DNA of 64,000 nucleotides from Methanosphaera sp. BMS (GCF_003268005.1 NZ_CP014213.1:1488001-1552000); one strand, 5' to 3'; counted from the stretch's first letter, positions 47,998 through 56,713 are shown. Notes: generated by a model from the letters alone, not told the origin. Program-made: numbers and translations.

Positions 47998-48582
47998 ATG
48001 GACAATCTTAATTTTTCAAAAATGGTTTTTATAACGGGCAGCTTATATTATCTGCTTGCCGAATTCATCTGTGCACTGTTTTTTAATGATTCACTGGTTA
48101 ATACATACCTTTACCATACAATATCAGAACTTGGTATTCCAAATGCCAATTCTCCATTATCCTTTTTGATGAACTCAGCATTTATTTTTATAGGCTTGGC
48201 ATTGATTATAGGTAGCTTTTATGGATTTAAGAATCATATCATTAAAAACAAAAGGCTGTTCTATATTTTAACATTAGTCACGGCAATCGGTGTTATTATT
48301 GTAGGTTTAATTCATGGAGGCAATCCATTGACCTCCGGTTATCATACAACGGGTGCTGTAATGGCAATACTTGGCGGCAATATCCTGCTGGTGGTTATAT
48401 CCCGATCAACATCAGAATTCGGAGGATATGAAAAATCCACATTAATGCTTGCAGTTATAGGTTTGATTGCTTTTTGGGTGATGTTTTTTAACATAAAAAG
48501 TATTTACATGCCCGTCTTTGAGAGGTTATCTGTTTATACCCTGATAATATGGTGTTTTTTAACAGGATTACACTTGAAATAA
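47998..48582 (+). CDS. DUF998-type membrane protein
   Basis: The 194-residue protein has six hydrophobic helices. The first loop carries YHTISELGIPNANSPLSFLMN and later GLIHGGNPLTSGYHTTGAV, typical of DUF998. GGA lies 9 bases before the ATG. No enzymatic motif. Function unknown. Confidence 0.78.
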   Translation: MDNLNFSKMVFITGSLYYLLAEFICALFFNDSLVNTYLYHTISELGIPNANSPLSFLMNSAFIFIGLALIIGSFYGFKNHIIKNKRLFYILTLVTAIGVIIVGLIHGGNPLTSGYHTTGAVMAILGGNILLVVISRSTSEFGGYEKSTLMLAVIGLIAFWVMFFNIKSIYMPVFERLSVYTLIIWCFLTGLHLK

Positions 48583-48654
48583 AAAATTTAATACAAATAA
48601 TCAAATATGATAAAAAAAGCAGTATAATGGTAACGTCAAGTCACCATTATATTA

Positions 48655-49308
48655 TTAAAAGCTTTGTGTTCCACCACGTGCATCCATGTATACAGTACGT
48701 GTATCCTGTACATTACCGTTACCGTCATATAATGTAATGTATGCATAATCAGGATAGTATTTGAATGCATCTGCACTGTATACCGTTACATAACCGGAGC
48801 CATCAACAGTTACCGGTACAACTTTTCCCTGATTCAGATTACTGCCATCCCTACTGTACAATACACTGATTTTTACTTGCTGACCGGAATATTGACTTCC
48901 TACAAATACTGTACACTTTGTTTTATCTGATAGTGACGAACCTGTATAGAAACTTCCACTCTTTATTTCCAGTGGAAGACTCTCACTTACGGATTCCTTT
49001 GAATTATCCTGAGTTACGGCATTTTGAGTTTTTTCATCGGATGCTGCCTGATGAGCATTTGCATGAGTGTTGTTTATAAGAGCGTTCGCATCACCATTGT
49101 TATTTGACATCAACAGGAAGGTTCCCGCGATTATCAATGCCAATAGTATTACTGTTATGCAGATTATGATTATTGCATTGCTGTTGGAGCTGTTCGTATA
49201 CTGTGGCTGAGCATTGTCCATGGGTGAATTGTTAATTAATGGGCTTCCACAATTTTTACAGTAGGGACTGTTACTTGCATTTAAACAACCACAATTTTGA
49301 CAAATCAT
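48655..49308 (-). CDS. Zinc-ribbon single-pass membrane protein
   Basis: The 217-residue protein begins with a zinc ribbon (CQNCGCLNASNSPYCKNCGS). A disordered N/S/P-rich linker, a single hydrophobic helix (IIIICITVILLALIIAGTFL), and an acidic/serine linker follow. A C-terminal beta-rich domain of about 100 residues (VTVDGSGYVTVYSADAF) ends it. The ribbon should be cytoplasmic and the beta domain outside. ATG at 49308 follows GGGGG. The open frame upstream to 49428 is unlikely to be coding. Confidence 0.75.
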   Translation of the reverse strand: MICQNCGCLNASNSPYCKNCGSPLINNSPMDNAQPQYTNSSNSNAIIIICITVILLALIIAGTFLLMSNNNGDANALINNTHANAHQAASDEKTQNAVTQDNSKESVSESLPLEIKSGSFYTGSSLSDKTKCTVFVGSQYSGQQVKISVLYSRDGSNLNQGKVVPVTVDGSGYVTVYSADAFKYYPDYAYITLYDGNGNVQDTRTVYMDARGGTQSF

Positions 49309-49521
49309 TTTAAAACCCCCATTTTTATCCTTCAAGATATACTTTATAACTATTGATTTAAATAGATTAATCATGAAATGCTGCACTATTTGAAAAAAAA
49401 TATCGTATATAAAATACTTCAACATCATGAAAAAATCTATATATTACTGGAAAAGAAAGTAAAAAATAGGCCAGAATATTATTTTTTTAGGACTGCAAAC
49501 ACAAATAGGATGAATGAAAAA

Positions 49522-50946
49522 ATGAGATATAAAACTTTTATACTGAGATTAGAGGATCGTTCCGGTCATCTGCTTGAAGTGTCCGAAATAATTTCCTCCC
49601 ATAATGCAAATATTACACGTCTTAGCTATAACAAGATAGTGGACCAGCATGCAGTATTTGTTGAAGTCTATGCTGATGAAGATAATCTGGATAGGTTATC
49701 TGATGAATTGGAAGAACATAATTTGCTATTAAAACAGGGCAGTGAAGAGGTTGACGTCTTAATCACGTTGCAAATACTGGACATACCGGGAGTTGTCAGC
49801 GATATCCTAAAAGTATTTCAAAGATATGATGTCAACATATCCTACGTGAACACACAGGAAAATGATACTTCATACCAATACTGTAAAATAGGACTTTATG
49901 CTCCTAGTTTAAAAGTTTTAAGCAATGTACTTGAAGAAATCAGTTCATTCTGTAAACTTATTGACATAAACTATGATACCCAAGAGAAGATAATTGATAA
50001 TTCAGTATTCTATCATAACTTTGCCCAGATGATGCAGAAGAAATTATCCCTGTCTCAGAAGGAAACGGATATCTTTCTTAACAATTCCAACAAGATTCTG
50101 CAGATACTTGAAGATAAAAATGAAAACTACTTTAAGACATTCCATTACATCAGGAAATTCGCCGAATTTACAGTGGATTACAAAAATGAACATTTCAATC
50201 CACGAATCAGCCATAAAAGCATATCAGATGATGTTAATCTTTATTTGATTGAGCCGCCATGTGGAAGTAACACATATATCATCGAATGTGATGGTGAATT
50301 ATTGTTTGTTGACTCCGGATTTCGCTGTTATGAGGATGAAATGAAAAAATTTTTCCACGTGCTATTTCCAGACTTCAATCAGATGAAAAAGGAGATTATC
50401 ATAACCCATGCAGACATGGATCACGTCGGAATAAACGACATATTTGATGACATATACGTTAGTGAAAATACATTCATCAACTTCAAACGAGAACATGAGG
50501 GCAAAAAGAATTTCAGGGAAGAAAACCCACTGCATGAGCCATATATAAAATTAGACAGAATCATCTCAAGATATGAACCACCTGAGCTTACAAAACTAAG
50601 GATTATTGGAAATAAGACAAACGATAAAGAATTTGAAAAGATTGGCAAATTTAATTTCAAGAATTTGTCATTTGACATCTATGAATCCAATGGAGGACAC
50701 CTTAAGGGAGAGATAATACTCGTTGAAAAGAAAATGAAAATCCTATTCACCGGTGATATCTTCGTAAACGTCAATGGATTTACCCAAGAACAATATGACT
50801 TCAATCTGCTGGCACCCTACCTGATGGGTTCGGTTAACAGTGATTCATCCAAAGCATCAGCCTGCAGAAAGATTATGTTAGATAAGTGCAGAGATTATCT
50901 GTTATGTCCGGGCCACGGTACATGGGTTGAAAATAACAAGCAGTAA
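49522..50946 (+). CDS. Two ACT-like domains fused to a metallo-beta-lactamase fold hydrolase
   Basis: The 474-residue protein starts MRYKTFILRLEDRSGHLLEV, an ACT domain, and a second ACT copy follows (LITLQILDIPGVVSDILKVF). A helical linker leads to the hydrolase domain at about residue 240. Its metal ligands appear as THADMDHVG (second His of the usual HxHxDH replaced by Asp), SNGGHLKGE, FTGDIF and CPGHGTW. ACT domains usually bind amino acids. An allosterically controlled hydrolase is inferred; the substrate is unknown. ATG at 49522 is chosen because GGATGA lies upstream at good spacing. Confidence 0.82.
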   Translation: MRYKTFILRLEDRSGHLLEVSEIISSHNANITRLSYNKIVDQHAVFVEVYADEDNLDRLSDELEEHNLLLKQGSEEVDVLITLQILDIPGVVSDILKVFQRYDVNISYVNTQENDTSYQYCKIGLYAPSLKVLSNVLEEISSFCKLIDINYDTQEKIIDNSVFYHNFAQMMQKKLSLSQKETDIFLNNSNKILQILEDKNENYFKTFHYIRKFAEFTVDYKNEHFNPRISHKSISDDVNLYLIEPPCGSNTYIIECDGELLFVDSGFRCYEDEMKKFFHVLFPDFNQMKKEIIITHADMDHVGINDIFDDIYVSENTFINFKREHEGKKNFREENPLHEPYIKLDRIISRYEPPELTKLRIIGNKTNDKEFEKIGKFNFKNLSFDIYESNGGHLKGEIILVEKKMKILFTGDIFVNVNGFTQEQYDFNLLAPYLMGSVNSDSSKASACRKIMLDKCRDYLLCPGHGTWVENNKQ

Positions 50947-51343
50947 CACCAATATATAAACTCCAATAAAAATGTAATTATCATCAAAGCAAATAATTGA
51001 TGATTAACCCATTATTATTTTTTCTAAAAAAAACTTATTATTTGACACTATCATGCATCCAAATCAGAAAGGGATTCAATATGGGCCAATTACATACATT
51101 CATTCCCGTTCCCACTGATTTTAGAAATAGTTGTAATTACAGCCGCCACTCTGTTTAGACAAATATGAAATAAACGTGCAATGTTTTTTAATGACAGACT
51201 TAAAGAGTAATATATTTTAATTAGAAAGACTTGTTTTAATCATCATTTCACCCCATTTTTTTTGAAAAGAAAAAATATTAATCTTAGAAAGGATAATCAT
51301 TAATTATTGAAAAAGATTAAAAAAAGAATATGGAGAATTATTT
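50947..51343. other. Gene-poor 397-base spacer with one possible short open frame
   Basis: It is mostly AT-rich. An island of ordinary composition at about 51060-51160 contains ATG at 51081 (AGGG seven bases upstream), encoding 25 residues beginning MGQLHTFIPVPTDF. A different frame there reads hydrophobic FPLILEIVVITAATLFRQI. This may be a decayed gene remnant. Nothing else is seen. Confidence 0.3.
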
Positions 51344-51625
51344 ATGTTAGAGGAATATCTGCCCTTTATTGGCTTACTAATATTTGGCAACATTGAAAAC
51401 CTTATACTGGCAAGTCAGGGTGAAGTAAAGAAGGCCAACGTTTTATCATTGAGTATAATGAGTATAATTGTGGTAATATTATGGTTTATTCTAGGAACCC
51501 TATTGACTGATATAGCCCTACAGTATTCAAACATCATTAACTTTATAGGCGGACTTGCAATATTCATATTGGGTATACAGTCAGTTGTTGAAGCAATGAA
51601 AAATAAAAAAACAAAACAAGAATAA
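51344..51625 (+). CDS. Small three-helix membrane protein, first of a tandem pair
   Basis: The 93-residue protein has three hydrophobic helices: around FIGLLIFGNIENLILAS, ILWFILGTLLTDI and FIGGLAIFILGIQSV. Acidic residues E in FGNIENLILAS and D in LLTDIALQY lie in or at helices, as in cation transporters. The size is half that of a six-helix transporter of the LysE/CadD/TerC/GDT1 kind. It probably pairs with the next gene product as a heterodimer (inference). GGAG precedes the ATG. Confidence 0.72.
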   Translation: MLEEYLPFIGLLIFGNIENLILASQGEVKKANVLSLSIMSIIVVILWFILGTLLTDIALQYSNIINFIGGLAIFILGIQSVVEAMKNKKTKQE

Positions 51626-51634
51626 GGTGATGGA

Positions 51635-51913
51635 ATGAACTTAATAAAAGATTGTACTGGATTTTGGGCATTACTTATTTTTGGCAACATTGAAAATCTT
51701 ATACTGGCAAGTCAGGGTGCCATAAGTCAAGTTAACCAAATTGTACTGTTAATTTTATCTTTAATATTTGTTATCGCATGGCTGTTATTAGGAAAATATG
51801 CGACGAAATTTGCAATCAAATACGCAGATGAAATAGAGATTATTGGAGGAGCGGCAATAATATTACTGGGTATTGAGGCCATGCTTGAAGCATTTGGAAT
51901 CATAAGCATATAA
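51635..51913 (+). CDS. Small three-helix membrane protein, second of a tandem pair
   Basis: The 92-residue protein is paralogous to its upstream neighbour: it shares FGNIENLILASQG exactly, while the rest is only moderately similar (LLLGKYATKFAIKYADEIE against ILGTLLTDIALQYSNIIN). Helix layout is the same. Start at 51635 with GGTGAT overlapping the intergenic gap of nine bases, so translation is coupled. A two-subunit half-size transporter is the simplest reading; the transported ion cannot be told. Confidence 0.72.
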   Translation: MNLIKDCTGFWALLIFGNIENLILASQGAISQVNQIVLLILSLIFVIAWLLLGKYATKFAIKYADEIEIIGGAAIILLGIEAMLEAFGIISI

Positions 51914-52006
51914 TCCACCCCTTCATAAAAAAAATGTTATATCAACAAAAGCATTTTTTTACCTTTTTTTCAAAACTTTTTTTAAATAGTAATATAAGCA
52001 CTCTTT

Positions 52007-52813
52007 TTAGAATAATCCATACATCTTAAGTCCAATGTAGAGTACAACTACAATGTGCATGGCATTGAGTATTCGTGCATCCATATTTTTTGACCAGCCG
52101 GCCGCATAGCCAGAGACTATCAAACTCGTGATTGTCAGAAATACAAATTGAATGATGTTCACAAAGCCCAGTGAGTATGCAGGTAAATCGGGAATGTTCC
52201 ACCCCAATATGATGTAGGTAATCAAACCCCCAAGTGATGTTGCTATTATTGAAGCGGATGAGGTTCCTATAGCCTTATGTGTAGGATATTTTAAAAGTAT
52301 TGTAAGAGCAGGTATCATTATTACCCCTCCGCCAACACCTAAAAGTCCACATAAGAGTCCTGCCGTCAATCCAAGCAGCAGATGCCCCATTCGGTTATGT
52401 GAAATATTATCATCATTATCAGGGTATTTAATCAGTATCATGTTAATGACGGCTATTATACACATCGTTGCAAATACTATCTCCAACAATCTCACATTTA
52501 CGTGAGTGGATATAACTGCACCCATTATGGCACCGATAAAACCTGGTATCATCAACTCCTTAAGATAATCCCCGACAACCATCCCGTTTTCATAATGCTT
52601 TTTGGTTGATCTTATCATGGTAACAAAGATTACGGCCAAGCTTGTGGCAAAGGACATTGGTAGGGCTATACTGGCAGGTACTCCCATAGCCAATAGCAGT
52701 GCATATTGTATGGGTGTAAGTATTATTCCACCACCAACGCCTAATAATCCTGCCATCAATCCACCGAAGCAACCGCCGATTAACAATAATACCATGTATA
52801 AAAGAAAATCCAT
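52007..52813 (-). CDS. TauE/SafE-family permease
   Basis: The 268-residue membrane protein has eight hydrophobic helices. The family's duplicated glycine motif occurs as GLMAGLLGVGGGIILTP and GLLCGLLGVGGGVIMIP. AtTauE/SafE relatives export sulfite, sulfoacetate or related organosulfur compounds; the substrate here is not known. AGGAT precedes the ATG at 52813. It is divergent from the MutS-like gene. Confidence 0.9.
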   Translation of the reverse strand: MDFLLYMVLLLIGGCFGGLMAGLLGVGGGIILTPIQYALLLAMGVPASIALPMSFATSLAVIFVTMIRSTKKHYENGMVVGDYLKELMIPGFIGAIMGAVISTHVNVRLLEIVFATMCIIAVINMILIKYPDNDDNISHNRMGHLLLGLTAGLLCGLLGVGGGVIMIPALTILLKYPTHKAIGTSSASIIATSLGGLITYIILGWNIPDLPAYSLGFVNIIQFVFLTITSLIVSGYAAGWSKNMDARILNAMHIVVVLYIGLKMYGLF

Positions 52814-52931
52814 AAAAAATCCTATCCGTTGAAATTTTAAAATAACATAAATACTTTAAATTAAATAACTATTATTAGTTATCTTTAATATACTATTTTA
52901 ACTTAACACGATACTAAACAATTATGAGGAT

Positions 52932-54869
52932 GTGTTTTTAATTTACGATATAAAGGAAATTAAGGGTGTTGGTCAGAAGCTGATTGATAAGATTATCGAA
53001 AGCTACGGTTCCTATGATGAGTTTGATGATGCCATCAGAAACTATGATATTGACCCATTATTGAATATAGCGGGACTGAGCAATCAGAAGGCATTGGAGA
53101 TTGTCAGATACATGCATGGAGACAATATTGATGATTTTCTTAAAACGTCCCAGTCAAAGAATATCTACCTTGACATCATTGATAGATTGCTGTCATTTAC
53201 CAATACCGATTATGCCAGAAATAGGATACTGCTATTAAGTCCCACAAAGGATTATAACAGAATAGAATCCACACAGGAATTAATCAAAAGGACATTGATT
53301 GATACCGATAATTTGGATTATGAGTATATCAGAGAATTATATTCCAATATCCATGAACTTAACGAGAATGTCCGTCCCAAATTTAACGATGAATATGCCA
53401 TCGTATGTGAGGATTATGAGGATTACATGGATTTGGTTGAACGTGGATTCAACAGGTACTGCAATGTCTATGCAATTGAAAGCCAGGTGGACTTTAATGA
53501 ATTCGAGTTCATAATATATGTATACGACAGTTTTAATGCCGAACCGGGAGAGACAGGCAATGTCATCAGTGTCAGCAGCAAGAGTCCCGATTATGAGATT
53601 CAGCCAAACATTATACTTGAATTTTTCAAGCAGAACAAGGATGTACTTGAAAACGTTTATAATCTTAGAAAGTACTTGCACATGGATACGTGTATCGAGG
53701 AAGTGCTTAAGTTACTGGACAACATCAACGTTAACACAGAAAATAATGTACAGCTGATTGATGTTGTTGAGGAGGTTACCAAAAAGACGAATGAGGTCAT
53801 TAAGGATGAAATCAAGAATGTTGACCTGACGGGTGATGAAGTGCTAGAGCTTCTTAACAATGAAAATCTTCCACCGAAGATTATGACGATTTTCGACAAG
53901 CATCTGGAAGTTGCAAAGGATGAAATCTATGAGAGGACATCCCAGTATGTTGACGCGTTTATTATTAAGTACCCCCTGGAAATTGACTATGATGAGCTTA
54001 TGCGTATTGAAGAAAGTGCAAATGCCAACAGTCATCTTAAGAAGTTTGAAGCCGAACTTGATACGTGTCTGAAGCTTGAGAGGTATAAACAAAGAATCAT
54101 CGATGAAACGTTGGAGTTGATTCATTATGATTACCCATTTACTCTTGCATCATTCAGCAAGTATTATGACCTGAGTATTCCATCTTTTGGTGAGGAGTAC
54201 ATTCTTGAGGGTAGCCTTCACCTGACTCTTAAAAAACAACAAAAAGATGATGGCATTTTAATGCAAGATATCGATTATAATCTTGATAGTAACAACAATA
54301 TCATACTACTTACTGGGGCAAATAGTGGAGGAAAAACAACTCTCCTTGAAACTTTGGCACAACACACAATCATGACCTATATGGGTTTAGGCGTATGTGC
54401 CAAAAATGCAATAATTCCAAAAATCAATGAGGTATACTACTTCACAAAGAAACACTCACTCAATGCAGGAGCATTCGAAACATTCCTCACATCATTCATA
54501 CCCGTAGTAATAGGTGAAAAAAACAAGTTGGTACTTATCGATGAACTTGAATCAATAACGGAACTAGAAGCGGCCATAAAAATCATAATCGGATTTATCG
54601 AACACATCCAGGATGACGACTCCTATGCAATAATAGTAACACACATGGCACCCGAAATACTCAAGCACACACAGAACATTAAAATAAGAACGGACGGTAT
54701 AGAAGCAAAAGGATTGGATGAAAACTACAATCTGATAGTGGACAGAAGTCCTAAAATAAACTATCTGGCAAAAAGTACTCCTGAGCTTATACTCAAAAGA
54801 ATATATGAACAGTCCGATGAGCCTATAAAAAGTGTATATAAAGATATTCTGGATAAATTTAGTGAATAA
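52932..54869 (+). CDS. MutS-superfamily ATPase with N-terminal HhH motif (MutS2-like)
   Basis: The 645-residue protein starts IYDIKEIKGVGQKLIDKII, a helix-hairpin-helix unit, repeated as LNIAGLSNQKALEIV. A long helical lever-like middle follows. The C-terminal ATPase has Walker A TGANSGGKTT, the MutS loop SLNAGAFETFLT and Walker B VLIDELES. The mismatch-recognition domain I and the Smr nuclease of bacterial MutS2 are absent. The GTG at 52932 has GAGG only two bases upstream, so the exact start is uncertain. Its role may be in recombination or ribosome rescue. Confidence 0.82.
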   Translation: MFLIYDIKEIKGVGQKLIDKIIESYGSYDEFDDAIRNYDIDPLLNIAGLSNQKALEIVRYMHGDNIDDFLKTSQSKNIYLDIIDRLLSFTNTDYARNRILLLSPTKDYNRIESTQELIKRTLIDTDNLDYEYIRELYSNIHELNENVRPKFNDEYAIVCEDYEDYMDLVERGFNRYCNVYAIESQVDFNEFEFIIYVYDSFNAEPGETGNVISVSSKSPDYEIQPNIILEFFKQNKDVLENVYNLRKYLHMDTCIEEVLKLLDNINVNTENNVQLIDVVEEVTKKTNEVIKDEIKNVDLTGDEVLELLNNENLPPKIMTIFDKHLEVAKDEIYERTSQYVDAFIIKYPLEIDYDELMRIEESANANSHLKKFEAELDTCLKLERYKQRIIDETLELIHYDYPFTLASFSKYYDLSIPSFGEEYILEGSLHLTLKKQQKDDGILMQDIDYNLDSNNNIILLTGANSGGKTTLLETLAQHTIMTYMGLGVCAKNAIIPKINEVYYFTKKHSLNAGAFETFLTSFIPVVIGEKNKLVLIDELESITELEAAIKIIIGFIEHIQDDDSYAIIVTHMAPEILKHTQNIKIRTDGIEAKGLDENYNLIVDRSPKINYLAKSTPELILKRIYEQSDEPIKSVYKDILDKFSE

Positions 54870-55273
54870 ATTTATCAACATCCTTACTTTTTTTTAAAAT
54901 AGTATTGCCTGTTTACTAACTCTCCAGATCACAGGTAGATTACCAACATTCCTCCCCAAGCAACCCTCGTACCAGGCAGTCATGAATTAACATCAAATTC
55001 CATTACAGATTAAGTATCAAATACTTAAGATGTTAACCTATTATGAGAAACTCATAAAAGTAGACAATTAATATATTTATCAATAGTAATATAAGAAATA
55101 TTTCATTTAAGGTAAGGATAAATATTAAAGTAAAATCATGGGAAATAAGTCCAGACGACTTATTAACCCCAATAAAAATTAGAATCACGAATCTACTACA
55201 AAAACAAGAGAACTACATAATAAACTCAATATACAACTTGCCACAAAAAAAGCTAACAACTTAGATAATTAAA
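54870..55273. other. 404-base region between the MutS-like gene and 5S rRNA
   Basis: A GC-rich island with complementary ends at 54906-54978 is described separately. The remainder (about 54990-55270) is AT-rich and holds no convincing gene. A-run at about 55243-55251 gives a minus-strand U-tract downstream of 5S rRNA and could end its transcription. Confidence 0.45.
54906..54978. ncRNA. Candidate ncRNA: GC-rich island with complementary ends
   Basis: By hand count 36 of 73 bases are G or C, against roughly a quarter in the flanks. The ends TGCCTG (54906-54911) and CAGGCA (54973-54978) pair perfectly. GGTAGATTACC within it can form a short hairpin (GGTA/TACC). No tRNA, SRP or RNase P signature was seen, and the strand is unknown. 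GC-rich islands in AT-rich archaeal genomes are a known hint of structural RNA. Confidence 0.4.
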
Positions 55274-55397
55274 GGCCGGCAACTTTCTGAAATTCCCATA
55301 GACTTACCACCTATAGTACAAAGCAGAACGTAGATAGACTTTATTACTGAGATCGAGACGAGATCAGATGTGACCCTATCGCTATGGTCGCCGTACC
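55274..55397 (-). rRNA. 5S rRNA, isolated copy
   Basis: The minus strand reads GGTACGGCGACCATAGCGAT, close to the 5S consensus. Helix I pairs CGGCGAC (55393-55387) with GTTGCCG (55283-55277). Helix II pairs GATAG with CTATC, helix III CTGA with TCAG, and the helix IV/V region CTATAG with CTATGG. The total is about 124 bases. A TATA-like box (ATTTATATACTATT) lies roughly 45-55 bases upstream. No 16S, 23S or tRNA is adjacent, so this is an orphan copy. Exact ends are uncertain by a few bases. Confidence 0.88.
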
Positions 55398-55439
55398 AAT
55401 TATACTAATGAATATTATACTATATCTTATAACAATAAT

Positions 55440-55453
55440 AGTATATAAATGTT
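55440..55453 (-). promoter_or_regulatory. TATA box of the orphan 5S rRNA
   Basis: On the minus strand ATTTATATACTATT lies about 45-55 bases before the 5S rRNA 5' end, suggesting a leader of about 20-30 bases to be processed. Confidence 0.5.
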
Positions 55454-55583
55454 TTGTACAATACCTAAAGAGCGGATAATGAATATCCACAACAATATTG
55501 GAAAAAATAATCAGTTCAGATGGATTAGATATAATTATCTGAAAATACAAAAGTAACTACAACAACAAACAGAGTATGACAAT

Positions 55584-56009
55584 ATGTTTAGAATGATAAT
55601 CCCAATAACGATGGTGGTAATATCCAACTGCTTCTATCACATATGCAGCAAGTCCATGCCAAACAACGTTAATACATTTGGTGGACTGATGGTAACCTAC
55701 CTTACAGCTGCAATTATAACAGGGGCACTTTTCTTGTACAGCATCAAATATGAAAATACCCTCATCGAACTGGCAAAAATCAACTGGACATCCATTGCAT
55801 TGGGCATAGCAATAATCGGACTTGAAGCAGGTTATATCTATGCATATCGTGTAGGTTGGCAGGTAAACAACGCCCCATTAGTGGCAAATACCTGTTTAGC
55901 TATAGCACTACTTTTTATCGGTGCAATATTATACCATGAAGGAATAACATTAAAACAAATAGCAGGCATGATTTTATGTATTGTGGGTTTAATATTCATT
56001 AATCTCTGA
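55584..56009 (+). CDS. Single EamA-type (DMT superfamily) membrane protein
   Basis: The 141-residue protein has four to five hydrophobic helices and ends GITLKQIAGMILCIVGLIFI, the typical EamA C-terminal motif. GLEAGYIYAYRVGWQV lies in the middle. The size corresponds to one EamA unit, so it would work as a dimer like small multidrug resistance proteins. The substrate is unknown. The first of two close in-frame ATGs is used; no strong Shine-Dalgarno sequence. Confidence 0.75.
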   Translation: MFRMIIPITMVVISNCFYHICSKSMPNNVNTFGGLMVTYLTAAIITGALFLYSIKYENTLIELAKINWTSIALGIAIIGLEAGYIYAYRVGWQVNNAPLVANTCLAIALLFIGAILYHEGITLKQIAGMILCIVGLIFINL

Positions 56010-56120
56010 TTAAAGAATTAATTAAAAACAAATAAAGCATCACAAATCGTATAACTCCATTATCATAATTTGAAAAGATATTCCCCCTTTCAGTATGAAA
56101 GTTATAGAAAAAAATGAATT

Positions 56121-56137
56121 ACCACAAAGTATATATA
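56121..56137 (+). promoter_or_regulatory. BRE/TATA element of the tRNA-Leu/tRNA-Thr unit
   Basis: ACCACAAAGTATATATA lies 72 bases before tRNA-Leu. It is identical over 17 bases to the element before tRNA-Val at 16945-16961. Confidence 0.75.
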
Positions 56138-56192
56138 TAAGATGAAACTTATATAGTATTGTTCTCTTAAAGAGATATACTTAATTTTAAAT

Positions 56193-56276
56193 GCAGGGGT
56201 GCCCGAGCTGGCCAAAGGGGGTGGACTTAAGATCCTCTGGCGTAGGCCTACGTGGGTTCGAATCCCATCTCCTGCA
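56193..56276 (+). tRNA. tRNA-Leu(TAA)
   Basis: This 84-base class II tRNA has acceptor arms GCAGGGG/CTCCTGC with discriminator A. The anticodon stem is GGA/TCC flanking CTTAAGA, giving TAA at 56228-56230. It has a long variable arm (GGCGTAGGCCTACGT) and T-loop GTTCGAATC. CCA is not encoded. Confidence 0.97.
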
Positions 56277-56300
56277 CTATATTTCTAACAAATTTTACTT

Positions 56301-56372
56301 GCCTTAGTGGCTCAGGGGTAGAGCGATGCCTTGGTAAGGCATAGGTCGAGGGTTCAATTCCCCCCTAAGGCT
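56301..56372 (+). tRNA. tRNA-Thr(GGT)
   Basis: Acceptor arms GCCTTAG and CTAAGGC pair, with discriminator T. The anticodon stem is ATGCC/GGCAT with loop TTGGTAA, giving GGT at 56333-56335. The T-loop is GTTCAATTC. It follows tRNA-Leu by 24 bases, so they are probably co-transcribed. Confidence 0.96.
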
Positions 56373-56713
56373 TAACTAATTATTTAAAAAATTAATTTTT
56401 CATTATTTAACTTTATTTTACATAACTATTTTCCGTATTCAAATACTTCTTTTGACAAAAAACCAGTACCATCTATGAACTAAAAAGATCCAATATTTTT
56501 GTTATTAAATAAAGTTATTCATGTTATTAATATGAAGAACCACATTTTGTTTTCATAGCAATTTATCAGATTTCATATTTCATGAAAATTTTACTTCGTT
56601 ATACAAGGCTATAACGAACTAAAAAAACGAATTTCAAACGTTTTCTGAACATTAATTTAAATATAATGGATTTAACGATAGTGTTATAAAAAAAGGTGAA
56701 AAAATAAGGGAGT
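56373..56713. other. 341-base AT-rich spacer between tRNA-Thr and the adhesin 3' end
   Basis: No gene is seen. One perfect inverted repeat with 9-base arms lies at 56595-56618 and is listed as a candidate terminator of the adhesin gene. Confidence 0.4.
56595..56618 (-). terminator. Inverted repeat downstream of the adhesin gene
   Basis: Arms TTCGTTATA (56595-56603) and TATAACGAA (56610-56618) are perfect complements around CAAGGC. On the minus strand it lies about 95 bases after the adhesin stop, and TAAAATTTTC follows. A terminator is the simplest reading; a protein-binding site is possible. Confidence 0.4.

Noticed and set aside
48549-48737. Plus-strand frame overlapping the end of the DUF998 gene.
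   Set aside because: It overlaps two better genes and has no start signal or protein-like pattern.
52865-52882. AT-only inverted repeat (arms ATAACTA/TAGTTAT) between the TauE and MutS-like genes.
   Set aside because: Pure AT palindromes of this size are expected by chance in this composition.
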